Source: GCA-002726655 sp046582185
Lineage (GTDB): Bacteria > Pseudomonadota > Gammaproteobacteria > Pseudomonadales > Azotimanducaceae
DNA: 64,000 bases
Assembly (NCBI GenBank): GCA_046582185.1
Contig: JAYGEX010000013.1
Coordinates: 124,001 to 188,000 of the forward strand
Direction of reading: 5' to 3'
The notes under the pieces are model-generated. The model was not told the DNA's origin, searched no databases, and was given only the letters and a program-made list of their open reading frames with translations. Each line of letters opens with the position of its first letter. The stretch's first letter is position 1. A program made the translations under genes and the position numbers. This document shows positions 35,186 to 43,140 of this stretch, piece after piece.

Positions 35186-35508
35186 CTAGTATGAGGCACG
35201 CAATTGAGCGCCCTGTTAATGAATTCCCGGTCAGTCATCCAGCCACTTCTGGGCAAATCCACGGCATCGCGCAGGCTAAACAATCTACATTGAGATTCGC
35301 CAATCTTTGACTGCCTAACCGAACAGGCCTGCTCGAATCCAGTGCCGATTGCGCCAAACAGATCGCTGTTACTGGTTATATCTGTATATTCCTCGAGCAC
35401 TTTCTTGCCTTCGTTTTCCCGAACAATCATGAATTTTCTAGTGGGTGGATTACTCACACGATATTCACCCAGGTGAAAACAGGTATTGGATAAATAGCCG
35501 GTTCCCAT
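35179..35508 (-). CDS. Possible hypothetical protein (109 aa)
   Basis: Open frame starting MGTGYLSNTCFHLGEYRVSN. It has four cysteines and a plausible folded middle (RKFMIVRENEGKKVLEEYTD). No family recognised, no clear ribosome site, and no signal peptide unless the start lies upstream. It occupies most of the 580-bp interval 35013-35592, which otherwise has no gene. Could be a remnant of an exported protein. Confidence 0.3.
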   Translation of the reverse strand: MGTGYLSNTCFHLGEYRVSNPPTRKFMIVRENEGKKVLEEYTDITSNSDLFGAIGTGFEQACSVRQSKIGESQCRLFSLRDAVDLPRSGWMTDREFINRALNCVPHTSS

Positions 35509-35592
35509 AAACAGAACTTGTGCATAACTATATTGTTACCTCAGCCGATGGTACATTGAGTTGAATCACTACCTGTTAACTGAGTTAGTCAT

Positions 35593-36144
35593 TTGGAAAT
35601 CATTTCTAAAGGAACGGCCATCAGCCTCCGAAAAATCGAGCTCAGTGACTTGGATATCCTGACTAACTATGAATATTCTGTTTCCATCACCGAAGCGCAT
35701 TCCGATCTGGAAGTTCTCACCCAGCTCTACACTGACTATAGGCTCTGGGACGGGCTAGCAGGCGCCGCAGCCATCATAGAGAACAAAAGTAGTCGCATGC
35801 TTGGCACTCTTCAGTTCTTCCGCTCGGCACCATGTATTCATGGCCTGGAGATTGGATACATCATTCACAAAAGGGAAGACCGGGGCAAAGGATACGCAGC
35901 GCAAGCTTTACGGCTCCTGTCAGACCACCTGTTTTCAACAAGTACCAGCATTTCCCGGCAACAATTACTAATTGAGGTATGGAATACACCTTCATGGAAA
36001 GTCGCTGAACACTGCGGCTTTATTCACGAAGGTATTCTTAGATCCAGTGGCTTTGGCGATACCCCGGCGGATTGCTTTATCTATTCACGGACCGCCAATG
36101 ACTACCATGGGGAGACGAACTCGATGAATAGGCCGTCTTCATAG
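35593..36144 (+). CDS. GNAT acetyltransferase (RimJ/RimL-like)
   Basis: 183 aa from TTG 35593. N-terminus ISLRKIELSDLDILTNYEYS; acetyl-CoA loop LEIGYIIHKREDRGKGYAAQ (RxxGxG/A); C-terminal EVWNTPSWKVAEHCGFIHEG, the usual RimJ/RimL closing motif. It acetylates an amino group on a protein or small molecule. Start is uncertain because no ATG lies in the right place. No co-directional neighbour close enough for a clear operon. Confidence 0.78.
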   Translation: MEIISKGTAISLRKIELSDLDILTNYEYSVSITEAHSDLEVLTQLYTDYRLWDGLAGAAAIIENKSSRMLGTLQFFRSAPCIHGLEIGYIIHKREDRGKGYAAQALRLLSDHLFSTSTSISRQQLLIEVWNTPSWKVAEHCGFIHEGILRSSGFGDTPADCFIYSRTANDYHGETNSMNRPSS

Positions 36145-36228
36145 ACGCGAAGATAGTACAGGTAGAAACTTAAGCAATTCCAGCAAAAAGTAAAATGATG
36201 GAAGTACTCACGACTTCAAGGCGTATCT

Positions 36229-36624
36229 ATGCCCCAGAAATACACAACGATTCGAGATGGTAAGCGCTACCTTTGGTATATAGAAAGGTTGTGGCAACAG
36301 GCAAAGAACCTCACGCCGTTCAAAATTGAAATCTCGTCGATTAAGGAACTCGAACAAAATTGCTGGTTTGAATCCCGTGAACCAACGCTGCGTGAAGTAG
36401 CAAAACATTGCGAGCGCATCAATGCGGCTGATCTATCTTATCCAATTATCCTCAATGACAATGGCACTCTAATGGAAGGCGGGCACCGACTCTGCAAATC
36501 ACAGATGGAAGGAAAATCAACAATAGTGGCGGTTCAATTCAAAACGATGCCGAAGCCGGACAAGATTCTGGAAATAACAGGAACATCACAACCGGTAAAC
36601 CACGGTGACCAGGGATCTATTTGA
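36229..36624 (+). CDS. ParB/sulfiredoxin-like fold protein
   Basis: 131 aa. The core DLSYPIILNDNGTLMEGGHR-LCKSQMEGKSTIVAVQF matches the ParB N-terminal/Srx-like pattern 'PIxLdxxGxixDGxHRl..a...G...i.av'. An N-terminal DGKRYLWYIERLWQQAKNL helix is typical of a stand-alone subgroup of unknown role. Some members of the fold are nucleotide-binding or nuclease-like. Not a partition protein: no helix-turn-helix and no parA nearby. Confidence 0.6.
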   Translation: MPQKYTTIRDGKRYLWYIERLWQQAKNLTPFKIEISSIKELEQNCWFESREPTLREVAKHCERINAADLSYPIILNDNGTLMEGGHRLCKSQMEGKSTIVAVQFKTMPKPDKILEITGTSQPVNHGDQGSI

Positions 36625-36716
36625 TCCGATCCATAAGTAAATGGTGAGGTAGCTACATCAGATTCGCTAAGGCTTAAAAAGCCCAATTCAACCGGGTTTC
36701 GTGATCGAAGCGACAA

Positions 36717-37124
36717 CTATTCTGCAAACCCTTCAAATTTCCTGGCCCGTAGACCGACCTGAAGCCAGGGTGCTTCTTCCGAATTAAAGATGTTAGCTTG
36801 CGGCTGAATGGACGGAAGGTCATTTAGTGAACGTGCGGGTACGATGAGAGATGTTCTGGATTTGTTCACGAACGACAGAGCTGAGCCGCATATTCGGCAG
36901 AACGAACTCGAGAAGTCTCGAGTCGGGTGTTGAAAAGCAGCAATATTATTCTGACCACTCAGCCATTCAATGTTATCTGGATCAGTGAGAATATTTGATG
37001 CAAATGCAGACCCGGTTAGCTGCCGGCACTGTTTACAGTGACATTGATAGAAGTTCTTAAAGTTATCGGCAAGCGTATAGCTCACTTCACCACATAGGCA
37101 TTGACCTGTTAGTTGATTCTCCAT
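36717..37124 (-). CDS. GFA/CENP-V-like zinc protein
   Basis: About 135 aa from ATG 37122-37124, chosen because GGAGGCC precedes it; an upstream in-frame start at 37154 lacks this. Zinc ligands in TGQCLCGEVSY, YQCHCKQCRQLTGSAF and SFCRICGSALSF give the Cys pattern of the GFA (PF04828) family. Early naming as glutathione-dependent formaldehyde-activating enzyme is disputed. Function unknown. A second member is at 58799-59182. Confidence 0.82.
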   Translation of the reverse strand: MENQLTGQCLCGEVSYTLADNFKNFYQCHCKQCRQLTGSAFASNILTDPDNIEWLSGQNNIAAFQHPTRDFSSSFCRICGSALSFVNKSRTSLIVPARSLNDLPSIQPQANIFNSEEAPWLQVGLRARKFEGFAE

Positions 37125-37257
37125 CTTTGTAATGGCCTCCGTTAGTGACTCCAAGAAAAGTAAATCAGTCTATTCAAAAAGATATTTATCGCCTTAGGAC
37201 GACGACTTCAATTACACTCCACCGGTTTAGGCAACAAGCGCAAATTGTAATGCCTTA

Positions 37258-37368
37258 TTGACCGTAGAACATGCGCCACCAACAGAATACGCAAATCAAA
37301 TTGTTGTTAGACTTAGGAAACGATCACTTACTAAGGAACCAATTCCGGCGTTCTTTGAATCCGGTCAA
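37258..37368. mobile_element. Diverged relative of the miniature element, copy 4
   Basis: 111 bp bounded by perfect short inverted ends TTGACCG/CGGTCAA. The interior shares GATCACTTACTAAGGAA and CCGGCG with copies 1-3. No target duplication remains visible. It lies directly before the histidine phosphatase ATG at 37381, and the open frame runs through it, so upstream starts for that gene would encode element sequence. Confidence 0.5.
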
Positions 37369-37380
37369 AACCAAATAGTC

Positions 37381-37968
37381 ATGAACGATACCTCAGACAC
37401 CACCACCGTTTATCTTCTACGCCACGCTCAAAGCACTGCCAGCGCGGATATAGCAGTTCCAGATTGGCCATTAAGCCAGCTTGGATCTGAGCAGAGCCTG
37501 GGTATTGTTGATGCCCTTAATGCACTTGACCTGGACCACGTGTACTCCAGCCCTTATAAGCGAGCAATCGACACTATTAAGCCCTATTGCACAGGCAAGA
37601 AATTAAACACGACGATTGAAGATGATTTGCGTGAAAGGAATTTAACGGACAGCTTTGTGACAGAAGGCTGGGATCAAATGATGGTAAACAACTGGGACGA
37701 TTTGAACTTCGCGACCACAAATGGCGAATCAGGCTACTCATGCCAACATCGTATCGCAACCTGCATACTCCAAATCGTCACCAGACATCGAGGAAAGACC
37801 TTGCTCATCAGCTCACATGGTTATGCCATTTCACTTTTTCTCAATATGATGGATCACTCGTTTGTCTATCAACAATGGAAAGCGATGAAAAACCCTGATC
37901 TTTTTAAGATTGATTACGACGCTGATGCCCCAAAATGGGATAAGAGTTTTTCGTGGGAAATGAATTGA
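37381..37968 (+). CDS. Histidine phosphatase (phosphoglycerate mutase) family protein
   Basis: 195 aa from ATG 37381; the frame is open upstream to 37258, but that part is a repeat element. RHG motif VYLLRHAQSTAS near residue 10, SSPYKRAIDTIKP, a Glu in EDDLRERNL, and the second His in LLISSHGYAISLF. These are all catalytic-core features of branch 1 histidine phosphatases. Substrate unknown. No strong ribosome site. Overlaps the next (broken) GNAT gene by 16 bp. Confidence 0.82.
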   Translation: MNDTSDTTTVYLLRHAQSTASADIAVPDWPLSQLGSEQSLGIVDALNALDLDHVYSSPYKRAIDTIKPYCTGKKLNTTIEDDLRERNLTDSFVTEGWDQMMVNNWDDLNFATTNGESGYSCQHRIATCILQIVTRHRGKTLLISSHGYAISLFLNMMDHSFVYQQWKAMKNPDLFKIDYDADAPKWDKSFSWEMN

Positions 37969-38468
37969 TAGCAGAAATTTCTACAAGAATATTTCAGCCC
38001 AATGATTGGCAAATTTATAAAGACCTTAGACTTCGCGCGCTAAAAGATTCGCCAGATGCATTTGGCACGACTTATCATGATGCGTGCAAATATCCAGAGT
38101 CACTGTGGCAAGCTCGCCTGGAAAATGTCTCTGAGAAGTTTGATCATCCCGTCCGCGCTGACGTTGATAATCTCCCAATCGGCATGGCCTGGGGAAGAAT
38201 TTAACCTGACAACATAATTATGGCGCAACTGTATCAAATGTGGGTAGCGCCTGATAATCACGGATTTGGCGTGAGCAGGTATATGTTGCAGTCAGCAATT
38301 GAATGGGCGCAGATTCAGGGAGCGCCTTCGCTTCTCCTGTCAGTCACTTGCGGTAACACTGCCGCATCGAACCTTTATCTGACCGCCGGATTTAAATCAT
38401 ATGCTCAACCGGAGCCTCTCCACGCTGGACCTACGCTATTGGTCCAGTCGATGAGATTGGCACTTTGA
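37953..38468 (+). pseudogene. GNAT acetyltransferase with a single in-frame nonsense codon
   Basis: From GTG 37953 the frame reads a GNAT N-terminus (NDWQIYKDLRLRALKDSPDA) to PIGMAWGRI, then TAA at 38202-38204. The same frame continues PDNIIMAQLYQMWVAPDNHG with the CoA-site and C-terminal GNAT text (NTAASNLYLTAGF) to 38468. In the family this position is usually Glu (GRIEPD), so a GAA-to-TAA change explains it. Everything else is intact, which suggests recent loss. Confidence 0.85.
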
Positions 38469-38586
38469 ATGTAAAATTGAGCGTAGTGACCCCAATATGA
38501 AGAGGTTTCTTTAGAAGCTTAGCTCAGATAAAAGCATCACAGACTAAGTTGTTCGCTTCTGCGGCTACGACCCGCAATATCGCCCC

Positions 38587-39249
38587 TCAGTAAATTTCGT
38601 ATTCGTCCAACAATACCTGATACTCGCCTCGCAGCTCATCAGCGTCAAATTCCAATCCCCGCACCTCGGCTTCCAGGTGACCTCGTTCATGTTGGCGCTC
38701 TTCCAATTCATCCAAAAGATCTCGGCGACGGTGACTTTCAGTTCCATCCGCAATCAGGTCGTCCTCGATATTGTTGATGTCATGCTTCAGGTTTTTTAAC
38801 CTGGCTTGCATGGTAATGACCGCAGCATTCTTTTGGGCAACGCCGGAGCTCAATTTGAAGAGTTCCCGTCCTTTCCTGTGACCATAAAGAAATTCTCCCT
38901 CGACCTCTGAAGGACATACACCATGATATTGGCTACCTTTTTTCCCCTGACGATATCCATTGCGCTCTGTACAGAAGATGTAGACACCTTCGCCATAGCC
39001 TTCCTTATATTGAGCGAGGTCTGGAGACATGCCATATTCGGCACACGCTTTACGCCTTTCAGTGAATGTGCCTGTGCTCGCACCAGCGGCACCATCTTCG
39101 TATCCAATTGTGCGCCAGTCAGCAATCAAACATTCTGATTCGCTCATGCTGGCGCATCCGGACATTGCCAGAACAAGTAGTCCGATTACGACCAGGTAGC
39201 CGTTCCCAGGCAGAGAATTATTATCGGGCAGGCAACTGGTGTAATTCAT
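38587..39249 (-). CDS. DUF2799-like lipoprotein
   Basis: About 220 aa from ATG 39247-39249 (a start at 39261 is also open). Hydrophobic signal YLVVIGLLVLAMSGC with lipobox. DUF2799-like repeats follow: DWRTIGYEDGAAGASTGTFT and ERRKACAEYGMSPDLAQYKEGYGEGVYIFC. A charged coiled coil covers residues 140-220. Expected as an outer- or inner-membrane lipoprotein facing the periplasm. Function unknown. Confidence 0.75.
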   Translation of the reverse strand: MNYTSCLPDNNSLPGNGYLVVIGLLVLAMSGCASMSESECLIADWRTIGYEDGAAGASTGTFTERRKACAEYGMSPDLAQYKEGYGEGVYIFCTERNGYRQGKKGSQYHGVCPSEVEGEFLYGHRKGRELFKLSSGVAQKNAAVITMQARLKNLKHDINNIEDDLIADGTESHRRRDLLDELEERQHERGHLEAEVRGLEFDADELRGEYQVLLDEYEIY

Positions 39250-39454
39250 TTGTATTCTCAATAGTATTAACAGGATAAAACGCTGGCAAGTTTAGCCAAG
39301 ATTGCGAGTAAAGGTAATGTCGTTTACCTACACTTGAGACAAAGCGACATGCATTATCGTTGATATGTTCTCCCGCACAGTCAGTTACGGCGATATGGCG
39401 CTTTCACTTTCAACTGTTCGACTGTTCGACTGTTCAGCTAAGACTCTTGCCGAT

Positions 39455-39851
39455 CTAGTCGTCGAACTGTGCAATATGGATTAGCACACCGGAAGGGTCA
39501 AGGGCGTAGCAGACAGTGGCACCATAGGGTTCATGCTTCGGTGCGCCCAGTAGTTTTGGCAAACTTGCAGCGGTGGATGGAAAGTCAGCCAGAACCTTCT
39601 GTACATGCTCATGCCAGGCTTCAACATCTTCAACCAGAAGGTGAAGCATGTACTGTTCAACAAATTCCTTTACATAAAAATCCTGAAGATAAAAGCGACG
39701 CTCTCCCAGAGAGTATGTCGCCAGTTTCTCGGACTCATGTTCCAGCTTACAACCTAGCGCCGTGTAGAATCGTTTCGACAACTCAAAATCTTCCGCCGGA
39801 ATAAAGGGCTTTACGTCTAATACAGTAAGGTTACCGATTTTGGTTCTCCAT
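39455..39851 (-). pseudogene. VOC (glyoxalase-fold) protein with a one-base frameshift near the N-terminus
   Basis: The body reads DFELSKRFYTALGCKLEHES to LDPSGVLIHIAQFDD, a VOC metalloenzyme-like half-barrel pair. The natural start ATG 39849-39851 (4 nt after the HAD gene, behind AGGA) gives M-E-N-Q-N-R-stop. Removing one base from the A4 run (complement of 39838-39841) joins it to IGNLTVLDVKPFIPAEDFEL. So the gene carries a homopolymer slip, or the slip is a sequencing error. A TTG restart would lose the first beta strand. Confidence 0.65.
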
Positions 39852-39855
39852 TTTC

Positions 39856-40518
39856 CTATTTATTAAGACTGAAATCATGATCAACTACGTCCGACAGACT
39901 GCGAAGTACGATGTGCCCCATTGCCAGTAGTGGTTCATCAGGCTGAAAAAGATCCGGTATCTGCACAACGGTCATTCCAGCCGAAAGCGCAGATCTAACG
40001 CCGTTAGCGGAATCTTCCAGGGCGATACAATCGCCGGGTACCTGTGACAACTCCGCTGCCGCTTTTATGTAAATGTCGGGTTCTGGCTTACCATTCACGA
40101 CCTGGTCTCCGCCGACAATAATCTCGAAATAGTCGATGATTCCGGAGGCTTGTAGTTTGGACTCCGCACGACCCGTTTTAGTTGAAGTTGCAACGGCGGT
40201 TCGAATTCCAACAGACTGAAGATGTCGCAACAATTGCTCAACACCATCTTTTAAGGGTACGGGTCGCTCTTCAATCAATTTTCTGTAGTTGTCATCCCAA
40301 ATTGAGCCAAACTCCATATGATTGGCGATTCCTTTCAAGCCATCTTTCAGTATTGATCGACCCAAGGCCGCATTCGTTCCTACACAGCGCTTGAATAACC
40401 AGGAAAGATCACCGAGCTCGAGTGTGGAACAGGTTGCCTGAAAAGCATTTAACGCAAGCCTCTCACTATCCAACATGAGGCCATCCATATCAAATATTGC
40501 CGCCTTAAAATCGCGCAT
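39856..40518 (-). CDS. HAD-superfamily phosphatase (beta-phosphoglucomutase-like)
   Basis: 220 aa. Motif I AAIFDMDGLMLDSE (nucleophile and acid Asp), motif II VATSTKTG, motif III Lys and GKPEPDIYIKAA, motif IV ALEDSANGVRSALSAGM. Helical cap between motif I and II, as in beta-PGM and related sugar phosphatases. Soluble, cytoplasmic. The VOC gene follows 4 bp after its stop. Substrate unknown. Confidence 0.88.
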   Translation of the reverse strand: MRDFKAAIFDMDGLMLDSERLALNAFQATCSTLELGDLSWLFKRCVGTNAALGRSILKDGLKGIANHMEFGSIWDDNYRKLIEERPVPLKDGVEQLLRHLQSVGIRTAVATSTKTGRAESKLQASGIIDYFEIIVGGDQVVNGKPEPDIYIKAAAELSQVPGDCIALEDSANGVRSALSAGMTVVQIPDLFQPDEPLLAMGHIVLRSLSDVVDHDFSLNK

Positions 40519-40534
40519 TACAATCCCTCTTTTC

Positions 40535-40794
40535 TCAACCGAAACCGCCTCCTGTAAGGTTGAAGGCTCGTTGCGTTCTCTTGGAAACTAAGTGCCGCTG
40601 GGCTTCAGTCGCCAAGAAGGCATATAAGGTCGTATTAAGTATCGCCAGCCCCAGAAATGTTAGCGTAAGAATCCAAAGCTGCTGATTCACGTTTGCAGCA
40701 GCATCGATGAACTCGGGAAGAAAGGCAACAAAAAACATATTACCTCCGGATTTAGACATCGAGTAAGAGATAACAGCCAGAATAGTCGGCCCGG
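40535..40794 (-). pseudogene. LysE/RhtB exporter remnant with internal deletion
   Basis: The minus strand reads SGPTILAVISYSMSKSGGNM then FFVAFLPEFID and LAILNTTLYAFLATEAQRHL, ending NLTGGGFG. The first 12 residues match the N-terminal PGPT region of LysE-type exporters and the rest the C-terminal third. About 90 residues between them are missing. Upstream of SGPT the sequence is a 30-bp inverted copy of part of the neighbouring SDR gene. Confidence 0.75.
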
Positions 40795-40822
40795 AAATGG
40801 TTCGAATATACGCGGCGCAAGG
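40793..40822 (-). repeat. 30-bp perfect inverted repeat, left arm
   Basis: GGAAATGGTTCGAATATACG followed by CGGCGCAAGG. Its exact reverse complement is at 41493-41522, inside the SDR gene. The two arms enclose about 670 bp containing nearly all of that gene. Confidence 0.9.
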
Positions 40823-40879
40823 TTGAATGGCCCAACAAATAAATTCTGTGGCGAAACGTGTTCCCGCCCCTATCCTTTG

Positions 40880-41566
40880 CTACCAGGCATGAACTTCGCC
40901 ATCCCATTTCCAGAAACTCCCGGTGTTATCAGCATTAAGCCCGTTGATAACATTGATGATGCCTCCAGCACTTTCTTCGGCAGAGATATCTGCCTTTGGG
41001 CCGCCCATATCTGTCCTAACCCAGCCGGGATGAATTACGCACACGTCAATGTTGTCAGCAGCCAACTGGATAGCAGCCATGCGCATGAATTTATTTAGCG
41101 CGGCCTTGGAAGTGCAATAGGCGTATGCAACCGTCATATCAAGATCCAATGCACCCATTTGACTCGTGATCGTGACAACCTTGGGATTGGAGGCCTGTCT
41201 TAGATTGGCATTAAGAGACTGCATCACCCGTACCGGCGCCATGGTGTTGATATTGAAGCAATCCGCCCAGCCTTCAAAATCCATCTTCGAGACTGTCTGG
41301 TTTTCATAAGCAGGGCCGCCAGTACCGGCATTGTTAATCACTATATCTATAGTTGATCCTTTGAGATTCTCCGCCATGGCCGCCACCGATGCCGCCTCAC
41401 CAACACTAAGCTCCTGAATCTGAACATCGCCCCCGATACCCTTGAGTACCTCCGCATTTTCTGGATCTCTACAGCAGGCTATTACGGTATCTCCTTGCGC
41501 CGCGTATATTCGAACCATTTCCAGGCCGATGCCTCTGTTGGCACCAGTAATCAGAATTGTCGCCAT
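40880..41566 (-). CDS. Short-chain dehydrogenase/reductase (C-factor-like)
   Basis: 228 aa. Cofactor loop TGANRGIGLEMVR (residues 7-19), INNAG, catalytic Ser in TITSQMGAL and YxxxK in AYCTSKAAL, followed by HPGWVRTDMGG. This is the SDR subgroup of short 'C-factor' proteins. NADP preference is not clear. The codons for MVRIYAAQG form one arm of a 30-bp inverted repeat whose other arm is beside the LysE remnant. Confidence 0.88.
   Translation of the reverse strand: MATILITGANRGIGLEMVRIYAAQGDTVIACCRDPENAEVLKGIGGDVQIQELSVGEAASVAAMAENLKGSTIDIVINNAGTGGPAYENQTVSKMDFEGWADCFNINTMAPVRVMQSLNANLRQASNPKVVTITSQMGALDLDMTVAYAYCTSKAALNKFMRMAAIQLAADNIDVCVIHPGWVRTDMGGPKADISAEESAGGIINVINGLNADNTGSFWKWDGEVHAW
41493..41522 (+). 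repeat. 30-bp perfect inverted repeat, right arm
   Basis: CCTTGCGCCGCGTATATTCG followed by AACCATTTCC, lying within the SDR coding region. It is the reverse complement of 40793-40822. Confidence 0.9.
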
Positions 41567-41625
41567 CTCGTCTATTCTCTTTGATAATTATTAGTCAGCG
41601 AATCCTACATGAGTTTGATCAACAA

Positions 41626-42163
41626 TCAGTCATCAATTCGCCATCTGCGCCCAAGTATATGGAGGAAAGCGCAGATCAGGATAATGAGTAAGGCCGGGCC
41701 AAACAATGCGCCCTTCATCGAGGCAATCTCTGCCATCGCGCCGAAGATCATATACCAGCAGATCGCACCAAGACTTTCGCCCAGGCCAACGATAGATGTA
41801 ACAGTTGCTCTTGCATGCACCGGAACGAAGTGAACCGCCGATGCCCCAGAATGTAAAACCAAGCGCGTAACCCCAAAAATCCTGCCACAAGAACCAGCTT
41901 AGAAAGGCAAGTCCTTTCAAAAACCTACTGCTAACAATCATCCACTTTCTTGAAAAAGTATCAGCAAGAGCGCCCGAGGGGACTTCACAAATAAGACCTA
42001 CGCCTACACACATTACTAACAAGTAAGATAATTCAATAGGTGAGACCCCATGGGCACCAAACATCACGGCATAAAGCGGATAGATGGGAATCAGCTCCCA
42101 ACCACCACCGTTGATATAGAACGCCAGAATTGGCTTGCTGATAGGCTTGATTCTGCTGCTCAC
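41626..42163 (-). pseudogene. MFS transporter remnant with internal deletion and frameshift
   Basis: Starts MSSRIKPISKPILAFYINGG and reads through the first helices and EVPSGALADTFSRKW to FWGIGGSLRSGA. There it leaves frame near 41840. A different frame then gives VHARATVTSIVGLGESLGAI and the last two helices to 41626. An intact MFS protein of this type is about 400 aa; roughly 220 residues are lost. Confidence 0.8.
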
Positions 42164-42235
42164 TGTTGGGGTTTATATCGCGGGATAATGCTGTTTGGCT
42201 TGTTCTAACTCAAGAATACCCGCCTGAATATCAGC

Positions 42236-42955
42236 TCAATACCATAGGGAATCCAGTTCCTGACCCAGCTTTGCCGCAGTTATCGGACCAACATGGCGAT
42301 AAAGCTCAACGCCCTCTTCATTCAATACCATCAAGGTGGGAAGGCCAAGAACACTAAAATAGGTGAGTGCATCCGGATCAATGTCTGCGTCTACTTTTAG
42401 AAAAACAAAGTAATCGAGAATTACAAGAAGACCCGGATCCTTAAGCGTCGTCCTGTCCAGAATTTTACAAGCACCACACCACTCGGCATAAAAATCGACA
42501 AACACTAATTGCTTCGAGCCTTCTGCCTCCCGTAAGGCTGCAGCAATAATCTCGGGGACGCGGCCTTTCGTGCCTTCAACATTTTCTCTACCCGAAATGG
42601 TATCAGGCGATGAATGTAGCACACGACTGCGAGCAACACGTGGCGCATATCCCAGCATGCTGACTGCGGACTTTAGTTCTTCAATGGAAACCTTATTCGC
42701 ATCGAAGAGAACAGTGAACTCATCAGATTCAAGATGGACATCTACCTTGCTTACACCTGCTAGCTCTAACAGAGCAGCTGAGACCGATTCGGGTCAGCTC
42801 AGTCAGGTTACGCCGCCCTTGCTTTTCATCATGCCCTCTACTACCAGGGTCACCTTTGTCATTGATGCATTCACTGTTTCAGCCTTTATCGATACAACAT
42901 TCAGGAGGATACTAACAAGCAGGAAACTCATTATCAGATGACTTGCTTTCAACAT
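42236..42955 (-). CDS. HMA (MerP-like)-thioredoxin fusion, probable selenoprotein with two TGA codons
   Basis: 239 codons from ATG 42953-42955, which has AAAGGTG 5 nt upstream. Residues 8-24 form a signal or anchor segment. Residues 32-102 form an HMA domain; 159-163 is WCGAC of a C-terminal thioredoxin domain (LVFVDFYAEWCGACK ... GLPTLMVLNEEG). The frame is broken only by TGA at 42803-42805 (residue 51) and 42794-42796 (residue 54). The text T-[TGA]-LS-[TGA]-PESVSAALLELAGVSKVDV aligns with the MerP text TCSACPITVKKAISKVEGVS, so both TGA codons fall on the two metal-binding cysteines. A UxxU selenocysteine site is the simplest reading. The alternative is a gene inactivated twice at just these codons. 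No selenocysteine machinery lies in the window. Confidence 0.72.
42759..42806 (-). promoter_or_regulatory. Candidate bacterial SECIS region following the two TGA codons
   Basis: On the minus strand GCT-G-CTCT-GTT-AGAG-CT-AGC (42778-42759) can form a small stem with a GTT loop starting 23 nt after the second TGA and 32 nt after the first. Both distances fall within the usual range for bacterial SECIS loops. An alternative, stronger stem AGCTGACC/GGTC..AGCT (42799-42776) encloses the second TGA. Folding was judged by eye only. Confidence 0.4.
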
Positions 42956-43140
42956 TTTACACCTTTCTTTTTCAGACTGAAGATAGTGCACCTAGAGTCC
43001 GATTATCCGATCAAAGACTCCAGCTTATAGAGAGAAAGGGCATAATTGCAATTTAAGTGCTACCTATTTCATCCTCAATGTCGGTTGCACTATAAATTCC
43101 AGACTTTAGAATACTTGAGATTTTTATCTGGCCCTCAATC

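Noticed and set aside
36640..36720. Possible fifth copy of the miniature element
   Set aside because: Only AAAGCCCAATTCAACCGG resembles copy 4; ends and inner palindrome are missing.
37258..37380. Upstream start for the histidine phosphatase
   Set aside because: The extra 41 codons are repeat-element sequence and do not resemble the family.
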